DNA of 13,541 nt from Muribaculaceae bacterium (GCA_009775365.1 VSPM01000070.1:1-13541), one strand, 5' to 3'. Numbered from the stretch's first letter, positions 1 through 7,435 are shown. Translations and numbers: made by a program. Notes: generated by a model not told the origin, from the letters alone.

Positions 1-162
1 CAACATGAATTTTTAACAATTAGTGGGCTCTGACCGCCATAATTGTTCAGTGCACCGCACTTGGACGCTTACATATTTTTTATAATCATTGCTAATTTTT
101 ATTAATATTGTAAAGATATTTCCACCATTTTTACTCAAATATTCACCTTGCCGCTCTTCCTA

Positions 163-182
163 ACTCATTATTACTCATTATT
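163..182. repeat. Two-copy 10-bp direct repeat upstream of GH43 gene
   Basis: ACTCATTATT occurs twice back to back (163-172 and 173-182), with a weaker related ACTCAAATATT at 133-143. The repeat sits about 40-60 bp upstream of the -7-like box at 220, where an activator could bind. The repeat is seen directly; an operator role is inference, and chance is possible in AT-rich DNA. Confidence 0.4.
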
Positions 183-219
183 TGGAGCATTTTGCCCCGT
201 AGATTTTGCAAGGAATGGC

Positions 220-227
220 TAACTTTG
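220..227 (+). promoter_or_regulatory. Bacteroidetes -7 box for the GH43 gene
   Basis: TAACTTTG matches the Bacteroidetes -7 consensus TAnnTTTG and lies 38 bp before the GH43 start codon. No TTTG sits at the usual 19-21 bp further upstream. The nearest upstream one, at 191-194, leaves a 25-bp gap, so this promoter would be weak or activator dependent. Confidence 0.4.
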
Positions 228-265
228 GACATAGTTTAAAACACTTGCATTTAACTACCTGACAA

Positions 266-1816
266 ATGAAAAACTTATTGCTCCCTCTCATCTCCGCCAT
301 CTTCTCCGTGGCTCCGGCTTTGGCAGACAATTTCTCCCCGCAACCCTCGCCCAACCCCTGGCCCGACGACTACAGGCACATATCCTCTATGGACAATTGG
401 AAAGAATGGGGCACATATAATGTGCACGACCCTTCGTGCCGAAAGATAGGCGACTATTATTATATGTATTCCACCGATGCTATATATCGCGAAAACCGTA
501 AAGAGGCGGCCGAGAAAAATGTGCCGCTCGGGTTCATTCAGATGCGCCGCTCGAAAAACCTCGTGAATTGGGAGTTTCTCGGGTGGGTGTTCCCTGAGAT
601 TCCGGCAGAGGCAGTGGAGTGGGTTCACGCAAATGCCAACGGCGAAGGGGCAACAAACATTTGGGCGCCATATATTGTGGACTGCGGCAACGGCTCCTAC
701 AGGCTTTATTATTGCGTGTCGGCTTTCGGAAAGAATACATCCTACATCGGAATGGCCACAGCCTCTTCTCCGCAAGGCCCGTGGAGACAGGCGGGAGAAG
801 TGGTAAAGACTTCCAAAGACTCGAAAATGAATGCCATCGACCCCTCTGTGGCAACTGATGCCGAAGGCCGGCAATGGATGCATTATGGATCTTATTTCGG
901 CGGGCTATACTGCCTCGAGCTCGACCCTGCCACAGGGCTTGCCTTGAACAAGGGGGATCAGGGGCATCTCGTGGCGCGAAGAGCCAACTGGCGGAAAGAC
1001 AATCTTGAGGCCCCCGAAATTTACCAAAACAGACAGAACGGTAAATACTACCTTTTCCAGAGCTACGACCCGCTGATGACCACCTACAATGTGCGCGTGG
1101 GTCGAGCCGACAAGGCCGAAGGGCCTTTCATAGATTTCAAAGGGAAGGAGATTGCCGACACCACCAACAATTTCCCAATCCTCACGGCCCCTTATCGCTT
1201 CGAGAATCATCCGGGATGGGTCGGCACTGCCCACTGCGGTGTGTTTGACGACGGACAAGGCAACATTTTCATGGCTCATCAGGGGCGTCTTGCCACAGAC
1301 GCCGGAATGATGGATCTCCACGTCCGCCAGGTGTTCTTCACGCCGGAGGGATGGCCCGTGGTGTCGCCCGAAAGATACGCGGCTCTCCCGGCGAGACAGT
1401 TCACTGAAGCAGACCTCGAAGGGGAATGGGAGATAATAAGAGTGCTGGAGCCGCGTGCGGAGCGAAACCTTGAGGCCGGACAGATTCTCTGGGGCGAAGG
1501 CGACCTCCTCGACGGAGAATGGAACAATCCATCTGCAATTACAATCCTCGCCGGAGGAAAGGCAATAGCCTCCGCCGCTGTTGCCAATTCTGCAGCTGCA
1601 ACTGATGCAGATTCCTCGAATTCTGCCACCTCTACCATAGTTGCGACATGGAAATTCAACCCGGCGACGCAGCTGATGGACATCACCCTCGGCAACGAAA
1701 AAATAACAGACCTCATCATACACCACGGCCATGACTGGGAGCGCGAGACCGACACCATACTCTTCACCGGCCTCGACTCTACCGGCCGTTCCGTCTGGGG
1801 CAAAAGAATTCGCTGA
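266..1816 (+). CDS. Secreted GH43 glycoside hydrolase (arabinanase/arabinosidase-like)
   Basis: 516 residues. The N-terminus is a signal peptide (hydrophobic 4-19, likely cut after Ala-Leu-Ala20), so the enzyme acts in the periplasm or outside. The five-bladed beta-propeller of GH43 follows. The three catalytic carboxylates are readable: Asp55 in VHDPS (base), Asp192 in NAIDPSV (pKa modulator) and Glu248 in LEAPEIY (acid). His323 in TAHCGVF matches the metal-site histidine of arabinanases. NIWAPY (131-136) and HYGSYFGG are also family typical. After about residue 375 comes a C-terminal beta domain (GEWEIIR onward), as seen in many GH43 arabinan endo-1,5-alpha-L-arabinosidases. It is interrupted by an Ala/Ser-rich stretch at 431-460. 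The likely substrate is arabinan or a related hemicellulose, but GH43 also includes xylosidases, so the substrate is not certain. No SusC/SusD genes are adjacent within the window. Confidence 0.9.
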   Translation: MKNLLLPLISAIFSVAPALADNFSPQPSPNPWPDDYRHISSMDNWKEWGTYNVHDPSCRKIGDYYYMYSTDAIYRENRKEAAEKNVPLGFIQMRRSKNLVNWEFLGWVFPEIPAEAVEWVHANANGEGATNIWAPYIVDCGNGSYRLYYCVSAFGKNTSYIGMATASSPQGPWRQAGEVVKTSKDSKMNAIDPSVATDAEGRQWMHYGSYFGGLYCLELDPATGLALNKGDQGHLVARRANWRKDNLEAPEIYQNRQNGKYYLFQSYDPLMTTYNVRVGRADKAEGPFIDFKGKEIADTTNNFPILTAPYRFENHPGWVGTAHCGVFDDGQGNIFMAHQGRLATDAGMMDLHVRQVFFTPEGWPVVSPERYAALPARQFTEADLEGEWEIIRVLEPRAERNLEAGQILWGEGDLLDGEWNNPSAITILAGGKAIASAAVANSAAATDADSSNSATSTIVATWKFNPATQLMDITLGNEKITDLIIHHGHDWERETDTILFTGLDSTGRSVWGKRIR

Positions 1817-1943
1817 ATATAGGGGTACTTAAATATAAAGGATATACCGGTTCTGTGCAATATAACGAAGAAGACAATTGCCTTTTCGGGAAGGTTCAAG
1901 GATTAAAAAAAGTGCTTATCTCTTATGAAGGAAACTGCGGAAT

Positions 1944-2477
1944 ATGGAATTGGAGGAGAAACTGTCGGAACAGCGCGAAAAGAACCATGAAAATGCGGAA
2001 AACCTTAGCAATGAACTCGACTCCAATAAGCGGGAACTCCTCACAATGAGTATGCAGCTTTCGGAATCGGATAATCTTATCAGCGAATTAAAACAGATTT
2101 CATACGACTCAATGAAATCGGGGAGCGAAATCCTGAAGGAGCTAAAAGGGAAACTGCGCACAAACAATGTAAATGGCGACAACTGGGAGATGTTCAAAAG
2201 TTATTTCGACAAGATTCATCCGCATTTCTTCACATTGTTGTTTGACCGTCACCCCGACATCACCGCAGGAGAGGCGAGAATGTGTGCCTACATCTTGCTG
2301 AATCTGTCGGCAAAAGAGATTGCCAATCTCACCAACCGCTCGCAACGCACAGTGGAGAGCATGAAATATCGCCTCCACAAGAAACTGCGTCTCGGCCCGG
2401 AAAAGTCAACGCTCTCATATCTTCACTCCATCGAAGGAGAATTCCTCCTCCGCAAACAAAACAATAATGAAGAATAA
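1944..2477 (+). CDS. Short soluble coiled-coil/LuxR-type HTH protein
   Basis: 177 residues with no signal peptide and no membrane segment. Residues 1-70 are charged and heptad-like, probably a coiled coil. Residues 81-100 (WEMFKSYFDKIHPHFF) form the linker that precedes the HTH in TPR-type Bacteroidetes regulators. Residues 105-150 are a LuxR/sigma4-like HTH (GEARMCAYILLNLSAKEIA, then TNRSQRTVESMKYRLHKKL). It matches the C-terminal end of the convergent 569-residue regulator, 37 of 71 aligned positions by eye, but lacks the TPR and transmembrane parts. An in-frame stop (TGA, 1926-1928) lies just upstream of the ATG at 1944, so no longer version exists in this frame. The gene lies 127 bp downstream of the GH43 gene, in the same direction, and its stop is 15 bp from the stop of the paralogue. 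It probably binds DNA; the target is unknown. It may be a truncated duplicate that is still in use. Confidence 0.75.
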   Translation: MELEEKLSEQREKNHENAENLSNELDSNKRELLTMSMQLSESDNLISELKQISYDSMKSGSEILKELKGKLRTNNVNGDNWEMFKSYFDKIHPHFFTLLFDRHPDITAGEARMCAYILLNLSAKEIANLTNRSQRTVESMKYRLHKKLRLGPEKSTLSYLHSIEGEFLLRKQNNNEE

Positions 2478-2492
2478 GAAAACCAAAGGTGT

Positions 2493-4202
2493 TCAGCCGG
2501 AGGTGGCTATCCGGCGGAGATAGCTTTCAGTGGGCTCTGTGATGGCGATTTTCTTGCGTATGTTATGCTTGATGACTTCTACGGTGCGCACAGAGCGGTT
2601 TGTCATTGCAGCTATCTCTTTGTTGGAAAGCCCCATCAGTATAAATGCGCACATCCTCTCCTCTCCATTTGTGAGATCGGGATGCAGGCTCGACAGGTTA
2701 TTGAAAAACGACTGGTTGACACTCTCGAAGTATGTGCGGAATATCTCCCAGATGTTATCCTGCCGAGAGAGGTCTTTCAATATGGCAGATATTTGAGCAA
2801 GCCTCTCATCCTGAGCAGATTTTTTATTGTCGGCAATATCCTTAATGCTGTCAAGCGCATCATTGAGGCGCGCCATACACATTGTCATCGACAACAGTTC
2901 CTGATTTCGGATAGAAAGTGAATCGGCTGTCTCCCTCAACTCCTCCTTATGATACAATTCCTTGTCGATTATCTCATTGCCGAGAATCTCCGCGTCTTTC
3001 TTCGATTTCCGGTGCCTCAGCCACATGGCCACTGCCAAAGCAGCCGCCAACAGCCCCAAAGCACCGACAGCCAGCACAAGCCAGACCTTATTTCTGTTTT
3101 TCGCTTCAAGAGAAGAGATAATATCCTTCTTACGTCCTGTTTCATAACGGCTCGCAAGTTCATCCACCTCCCACGAAACCGCAGCCTCATGAATAGAATC
3201 CTTCAAAGCAATAATCCTTTTCAACGTCTCGTTCTCATTATCTTTATCGCCTTTAATCGAATAGTATCTGCTAACTTTTTCAAGATACTCAGGCTCAAGA
3301 GGACTCCCGGTCAGCTTGTCAACAACATCGGGATATTCAGAAACAAGGTTGAATGCATCCTCAGCTCTTCCGTCATCAAGCAGCATATTCATATATCCTA
3401 TCAATACAAATGCCTTGTTAAAGTTTCCGGTCTTTACATCCAATGCTTTCATAAAATAATCCTCTGCCATCTCTTTTTCCCCTTTAAGATAGGCTATATC
3501 TGCAAATGTCACATAATTCGACATCTTGCCATCAGGGTCCGATGGATAACTCTCTGCTTTTTTCAATTCTCGATATGCCTCATCAGTCATTTCCATGTTT
3601 AGAAAATGTGAAGCAGAGCATCGGTAAAAAACGCCGTAGAAACGGTCTTTTTCAGATTGCGGAAATTTAGAACCAACCCTAACTGCATCCAATTCTTTTA
3701 TGCCTAAATCAATATATTTTCCCGCAAGCGAATAATTTTTGGCAGTGCCATAGAAATCTGCAAGCAACAAATAGGCATAAAGATTAATATATCGTAGACT
3801 ATCCGGTTTTGGAGTGTCAAGAATGCGGTAAGCATCTTCAAGAGCTCCGCGAAAGTTGGAAAGAGTAAATTTCATTATCCCGATTTCCGCATCTGCCATA
3901 AATTTCCAATGAAGGGAGTCTGCAGGCACTTCCTCACGCAGTTTTTCATACACCTTCATGCAACCCCTGTAATCACCGGCATAATACAACATTTGAGCCT
4001 TGTCGCTACACAAGGAATAAATATCTTTCTTGTCAGCATATTTTATCAGGCTGTCGATAGCCTTTATTTTTTCAGAACGCTCAATATCTTTATCATAAAG
4101 GCGCGACCTGAAATAGTCAGTCTTCAAGGCATTCCCGCTATTGCCGGCATAGAGAACAACTGAAAAAAGCATCATCAAGGAAGTAAGGATAATTCGAATC
4201 AT
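2493..4202 (-). CDS. Membrane-bound TPR regulator with C-terminal LuxR-type HTH
   Basis: 569 residues. The signal peptide is 1-19 (hydrophobic 4-18, ends LYAG). Residues 30-350 are alpha-helical repeats that read as TPRs, for example MLYYAGDYRGCMKVYEKL and YLKGEKEMAEDYFMKAL. A single transmembrane helix lies at about 373-395, followed by a basic stop-transfer patch (RHRKSKK), a coiled coil at 402-480 and a LuxR-type HTH at 508-555 (NGEERMCAFILMGLSNKEIA, then TNRSVRTVEVIKHNIRKK). The layout puts the TPRs in the periplasm and the HTH in the cytoplasm, so the protein probably passes an envelope signal to transcription without a kinase. This is a common architecture in Bacteroidetes. It converges on the short HTH paralogue, with 15 bp between the stop codons. 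No TAnnTTTG box with a proper -33 partner was found upstream of its start. Ligand and target genes are unknown. Confidence 0.85.
   Translation of the reverse strand: MIRIILTSLMMLFSVVLYAGNSGNALKTDYFRSRLYDKDIERSEKIKAIDSLIKYADKKDIYSLCSDKAQMLYYAGDYRGCMKVYEKLREEVPADSLHWKFMADAEIGIMKFTLSNFRGALEDAYRILDTPKPDSLRYINLYAYLLLADFYGTAKNYSLAGKYIDLGIKELDAVRVGSKFPQSEKDRFYGVFYRCSASHFLNMEMTDEAYRELKKAESYPSDPDGKMSNYVTFADIAYLKGEKEMAEDYFMKALDVKTGNFNKAFVLIGYMNMLLDDGRAEDAFNLVSEYPDVVDKLTGSPLEPEYLEKVSRYYSIKGDKDNENETLKRIIALKDSIHEAAVSWEVDELASRYETGRKKDIISSLEAKNRNKVWLVLAVGALGLLAAALAVAMWLRHRKSKKDAEILGNEIIDKELYHKEELRETADSLSIRNQELLSMTMCMARLNDALDSIKDIADNKKSAQDERLAQISAILKDLSRQDNIWEIFRTYFESVNQSFFNNLSSLHPDLTNGEERMCAFILMGLSNKEIAAMTNRSVRTVEVIKHNIRKKIAITEPTESYLRRIATSG
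2496..2515. terminator. Hairpin at the convergent regulator ends
   Basis: GCCGGA (2496-2501) pairs with TCCGGC (2510-2515) around an 8-nt loop. It sits directly behind the stop of the short HTH gene and inside the last codons of the opposing gene. There is no U-run on either side, so it is at best a weak or factor-assisted terminator. Confidence 0.3.
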
Positions 4203-4399
4203 ATCTTAATATTTGTCGGCTAATTTACAAAAAACTTTTAAATCAAATTTCACTTACACCAATTTTTTACTACTTATATCTGTAATTTTTTAAATTCATT
4301 TTACACATCAATCATTTATAAATAAAGTATTTAATTATAACTAAGGGTAAATTAAGGCCACTTACTTTCCAAAATAACGGCACATTAAGGGCTTTGGCA

Positions 4400-4431
4400 T
4401 TTGAACATTTCTTTCGTCTCTTATAAATTTG
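4400..4431 (+). promoter_or_regulatory. Strong Bacteroidetes-type promoter for the secreted protein
   Basis: TTTG at 4400-4403 is followed after exactly 20 nt by TAAATTTG (4424-4431). Both boxes match the consensus TTTG-N19-21-TAnnTTTG. Transcription would begin near 4438, which rules out the in-frame ATG at 4429 and supports the start at 4522. Confidence 0.75.
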
Positions 4432-4432
4432 C

Positions 4433-4484
4433 TTCCGGTTAACCGACAGGCCAATGTCCGAGGCCAATGCTTGCTAACCCGGAA
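4433..4484 (+). repeat. 5' leader repeats and possible stem
   Basis: TTCCGGTTA (4433-4441) can pair with TAACCCGGAA (4475-4484), leaving one bulged base. Between them AGGCCAATG occurs twice at a 13-bp spacing (4448-4456 and 4461-4469). The predicted transcription start falls inside the left arm, so the stem may not form in the RNA. It could instead be a DNA-binding site. Confidence 0.35.
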
Positions 4485-4521
4485 ACGGACGGACAACGCT
4501 TCCTTAAAATCTTTAAACATT

Positions 4522-6759
4522 ATGCGAAAACTCAGACATTGTGTCTTGCTCCTGGCCATAGCGGCCATAGCTCTTCCGGCACACTCGGAAACAAAACAAC
4601 CCGTGGGGCATACCGATACGCATACGGTAAAGACGCAAAGTATTGAAATGATTTCAAGAGTCATCCCTGCTCATGAATTGAAAGCGGCTCCGGTCTTTAA
4701 ATCGGAGATTATGCCCGCAAAAAATATGAGAAAAACAGATTCTTCTGCCCGGACCCACACTGTGACGCTTAAACAAGTTTTTGATGAAAACCTATACGAA
4801 TGTATTGGCATAGTAAGAATTGTAGGGGAAGATTTTTATTTGGGGACATCGACAGATGACACATATGCAGGAGTACAGGAAGGAGTCGCAGAATTGCCGG
4901 AAGGCACATACACATTCCTGTCGGAGTTTGATGTGCTTGACGAAAAGATTCAATACGGGAAACGATGCAACGCATGGATTGTTATTGAGAATGTAAAAAT
5001 AGACAAAGATACTACAATTGAATTCAAGGCGGCAGACGCCAAGAATCTTATCACATGCGAGTCTCTAAATCCAAACGGTGAAGTGCAAATGCTCCCGACA
5101 ATCAAATATACTCCGGAAGGACGCGAAAATTTGGAAGGAAATGTGTCTGACCTTGTCATTGGAAATAGCATCTCAAGCAAAAGATTCGGCCCCATATATG
5201 GGAGGGATGGTAAGTGCAACTATGTATTGATTAACGAAAATGCCGGCACGTCATTTAATATCTCCAGAATAATGGATATAATGATAAATGACGTTAGCGA
5301 CGACATCTGTATCACACAAAGCCGACTCGCTTCTGCTGATGACGGATTCTATTTCTCTTTCATGAAACCGATAAATGGAGTTACTGAATCATGTGAAGGA
5401 GCATATTCTGACAATTATTCCGTAAAACATACAGAGAAATACATTCCCTCTATTCTGAATGAAAACAGTGAAGAGAATTTCTCATCACCTTTTAGCATAT
5501 CTTATAAATTCAATTATGGATGGATTTCAAACCCCAGTTATTCGGTTGAATCTAATTGTGGGCTACTTCAGATTTCAGGGGCTGAATACCTTCCCGATAG
5601 TTATGAACTGGGCTTCTTACACTCATATGTGGATTTTGCCACACCTGCATTCGACGAAGAGACCGGAGAAGAAATAGGATTAATGACATATTCCTTCCAA
5701 AGCATGCCTATGTATCTTTCTTCTGACGGATCGTTATGCCGAACCTACGAACAGCACATAAACGGGTTCAAAAACACAATGAATCCCAATAGCACTTTGC
5801 CGGCAATGCAACATCCCGCATTCTCTTATGATGAGTCGCAGGCATTAATCTTGCAAGGGGGCACACAACCATCTATACTGTTTGATTCTTATTATAATTA
5901 TGACTGGATGGATGAGAAATGGAAATGGTATATTGATGCCTTGCCAATGGGACGACTTGGTGAATTCCGTATTTCAGATATTGTATCAATGGGGAAATCT
6001 GATGAAGAAACCAATGGGTTGCTCACTTATTCTATCTCTACATCAAACGTGAATATTTATGAGAATCCTGACGGCACGGGCGAGTCTTTCCCCGGACTGA
6101 CCACCGCTTCATTCACCATTAACCCTGATGTCACTATCAATCCTCCTGCCGTTCAACAAGTGCAGTTCCGCAACACCGAAAACATGGTGACTGACAGATT
6201 CAAATCGCAAGAAGACGGACTTATTCTCATTGCCGCAGGAGGCTTCAAACAAAAATTCAGCGATGAAGATGAATACCACTGGTGGTTCGACAATTGCGAT
6301 GTGGATATAACCGTAGAATACTCTCCAATGGGAGAAAATAAATGGAATGAGGTTGCTGTCACTGAACAAGAAGATTTGTTTATCAGCCAATTCGGTTCAT
6401 TCTATGCCGGAAGCCTCGATAACGTCACTGAAAAAAGCGCGACAGGATGGTATGATCTCCGCATCTCTCTTGCAGATTCCGATGGTGCAACCCAGATGCA
6501 GACTATTTCGCCGGCATTCAAGATTGACGGGCTTACTTCGGTTGAAACCGTGGATTCCAATTCACTTCGCATTCTTCTATCTGACGGCATGCTTATCGCC
6601 GTGGGCGATCCGGAGGCTGACATAACTGTGACATCAGCCAACGGTTCCACAGTAGCACGTGGCAACGGCAGCATCGACACCAGCTCCATCCCCACAGGAG
6701 TTTATATCGTGACAGCCACTTCTGATTCCGGATCTGTTGTCAAGAAGATAATCCTCTGA
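4522..6759 (+). CDS. Large secreted protein with Por/T9SS-like C-terminal sorting tail
   Basis: 745 residues when started at the ATG that opens a typical signal peptide: basic RKLRH, hydrophobic core, cut near PAHS22. The reading frame extends 31 codons further upstream, but that part lies across the promoter. The body is acidic and beta-rich, with no enzyme motif I recognise. Near its end comes a segment (about 590-680) with AAGGFKQKF, DVDITVEYSPMGENKW and GWYDLRISLADSDG. This looks like the beta-sandwich that precedes sorting tails in Bacteroidetes secreted proteins. The last 70 residues have the type A tail pattern: SVETVDSNSLRI, then ITVTSANGSTVARG, then IPTGVYIVTATSDSG and a basic end VVKKIIL. 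It is probably exported by the Por (type IX) route and either surface-anchored or released. The function is unknown. It is transcribed alone from a strong promoter. Confidence 0.75.
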   Translation: MRKLRHCVLLLAIAAIALPAHSETKQPVGHTDTHTVKTQSIEMISRVIPAHELKAAPVFKSEIMPAKNMRKTDSSARTHTVTLKQVFDENLYECIGIVRIVGEDFYLGTSTDDTYAGVQEGVAELPEGTYTFLSEFDVLDEKIQYGKRCNAWIVIENVKIDKDTTIEFKAADAKNLITCESLNPNGEVQMLPTIKYTPEGRENLEGNVSDLVIGNSISSKRFGPIYGRDGKCNYVLINENAGTSFNISRIMDIMINDVSDDICITQSRLASADDGFYFSFMKPINGVTESCEGAYSDNYSVKHTEKYIPSILNENSEENFSSPFSISYKFNYGWISNPSYSVESNCGLLQISGAEYLPDSYELGFLHSYVDFATPAFDEETGEEIGLMTYSFQSMPMYLSSDGSLCRTYEQHINGFKNTMNPNSTLPAMQHPAFSYDESQALILQGGTQPSILFDSYYNYDWMDEKWKWYIDALPMGRLGEFRISDIVSMGKSDEETNGLLTYSISTSNVNIYENPDGTGESFPGLTTASFTINPDVTINPPAVQQVQFRNTENMVTDRFKSQEDGLILIAAGGFKQKFSDEDEYHWWFDNCDVDITVEYSPMGENKWNEVAVTEQEDLFISQFGSFYAGSLDNVTEKSATGWYDLRISLADSDGATQMQTISPAFKIDGLTSVETVDSNSLRILLSDGMLIAVGDPEADITVTSANGSTVARGNGSIDTSSIPTGVYIVTATSDSGSVVKKIIL

Positions 6760-6780
6760 CATCACTTCTCTCCCCCTTTG

Positions 6781-6790
6781 CGCTATAGCG
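6781..6790. repeat. 10-bp perfect palindrome
   Basis: CGCTATAGCG reads the same on both strands. It lies 22 bp after the stop of the secreted protein and 36 bp before the large inverted repeat. No function is evident; it may be part of the same decayed mobile region. Confidence 0.4.
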
Positions 6791-6826
6791 TCTGCTATTC
6801 ATAGGGGCAATACGGCTCAAAATCAG

Positions 6827-6870
6827 GCAATCCATTACAAAAGTCTTTATCTGCTTTTGTAATGGATTGC
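6827..6870. repeat. Perfect 17-bp inverted repeat (hairpin) next to RAYT remnant
   Basis: The arm at 6827-6843 (GCAATCCATTACAAAAG) is the exact reverse complement of 6854-6870, around a 10-nt loop. A further 7-bp pair lies outside it (CAAAATC 6818-6824 with GATTTTG 6881-6887). It lies between the convergent ends of the secreted protein and the transposase remnant. It has no U-run and moderate GC, so it is not a classic intrinsic terminator, though it could end transcription from both sides. The position next to a RAYT remnant fits a REP-like palindrome or the end of a small element. Confidence 0.7.
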
Positions 6871-6890
6871 TCATATACCGGATTTTGCTA

Positions 6891-7391
6891 TCAGATGGTG
6901 AGGAGCCGGGCGTGCTCATTCATTAGCAGGCATAATGAACGAGAATAAGTTTTGACGGGCGACACAAACACTCCCCCGTTTTTCGACACTTTGAGAAGTT
7001 CTTCACTGATAGCGTGCCATTCCATGTCGGTATATGCCCTGTGATAAGCCACCTTTCGGCGGAGAGGATAGTTCAACAAAAAGCGGTTGCCATATATGTG
7101 ATAACTGCGGGAATCTGAGGTGACAACTATGGTTCGGGTGAAGAAATACTGATTCTCACGCATTAGCCACAGCCAGCGTGGATTGTCGCGCACATAGTCG
7201 CTCCAGACATCGAGATGTCCATAATATTTCAAGATGCGGTCGTTATAGCCATCATCAAAGATTTTTTCCTCATTAGTGAAGGATTTCGGAAATGCCTGCC
7301 ACAGATTGGTTGTTGAGAATCCCTTCAACTTTGAGATATAGTTGCCTAAATGCTGATCAAGGCGCTGCGTGGCCTGGAGGATTATGTTCAC
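6891..7391 (-). pseudogene. Decayed REP-associated tyrosine transposase (RAYT/Y1) remnant
   Basis: 166 codons from a GTG. The sequence HLGNYISKLKGFSTTNLW, then IFDDGYNDRILKYYGHLDVWSDYVRDNPR, is the second half of a Y1/RAYT transposase. YVRDNP (Tyr66) matches the conserved Y(I/V)xxNP box that probably carries the catalytic tyrosine. After residue 95 the chain changes to a Rossmann-like stretch (YGNRFLLNYPLRRKVAYHR, then LLKVSKNGGVFVSP) that recalls DprA-like tails of some Bacteroidales members; it stops early. The HUH histidines expected just before the GTG read Gln-Val-Asn (frame continued upstream), and a TAA about 30 bp further up blocks the frame. The N-terminal third is therefore missing and the GTG is probably not a real start. 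The DNA-cleaving function is almost certainly lost. An alternative is a small domesticated protein kept for another role. Confidence 0.6.
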
Positions 7392-7435
7392 TTGTGCCCC
7401 ATTTCCAGTGGGGTAGCCGGCTGTGTCTTACTCAT
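7388..7435 (-). pseudogene. 15-codon ORF resembling the start of a MATE transporter
   Basis: On the minus strand an ATG 72 bp after the phosphatase stop codon opens MSKTQPATPLEMGHK and then hits TGA. The pattern (short polar start, then L-E/L-G-T-x-P/K) resembles the first residues of Bacteroidales MATE-family efflux proteins, which continue with IGKLL and the first helix. Here the frame runs straight into the transposase remnant. I read it as the leftover 5' end of a MATE gene cut off by the insertion or deletion. Fifteen residues are too few to be sure. Confidence 0.3.

Larger units (their letters stand above)
1..265. other. Upstream intergenic region of the GH43 gene
   Basis: AT-rich region without a credible ORF. 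It holds a short inverted repeat (AACAATTA at 15-22 against TAATTGTT at 40-47, with GGC/GCC able to pair inside), which could be the 3' end or terminator of something outside the window. It also holds a 10-bp direct repeat (163-182) and a promoter-like -7 box (220-227), both listed separately. I see nothing else in it. Confidence 0.6.
4203..4521. other. Divergent AT-rich intergenic region
   Basis: Control region between the minus-strand TPR regulator and the plus-strand secreted protein. The part at 4203-4345 is almost free of G and C and has no ORF. The plus-strand promoter (4400-4431) and the 5' leader with a possible stem (4433-4484) are listed separately. For the minus-strand gene only an imperfect box (CAAATTTC at 4244-4251, which reads GAAATTTG on its strand) is visible, without a -33 partner. 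Confidence 0.6.

Noticed and set aside
905..1732. 275-codon minus-strand frame inside the GH43 gene
   Set aside because: Antisense shadow of a well-supported glycosidase; low-complexity, Gly/Val/Arg-rich product without any motif.
1855..2049. 64-codon frame overlapping the start of the short HTH gene, considered as a leftover membrane part
   Set aside because: It has no hydrophobic segment and no similarity to the TM region of the paralogue.
2949..3602. 217-codon plus-strand reading frame inside the TPR regulator
   Set aside because: It lies antisense to a clear gene with recognisable domains; its translation shows no family motif.
4429..4521. Longer N-terminus for the secreted protein (31 extra residues)
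   Set aside because: The extra codons cross the predicted transcription start and push the signal peptide into the interior; the ATG at 4522 opens a normal signal peptide.
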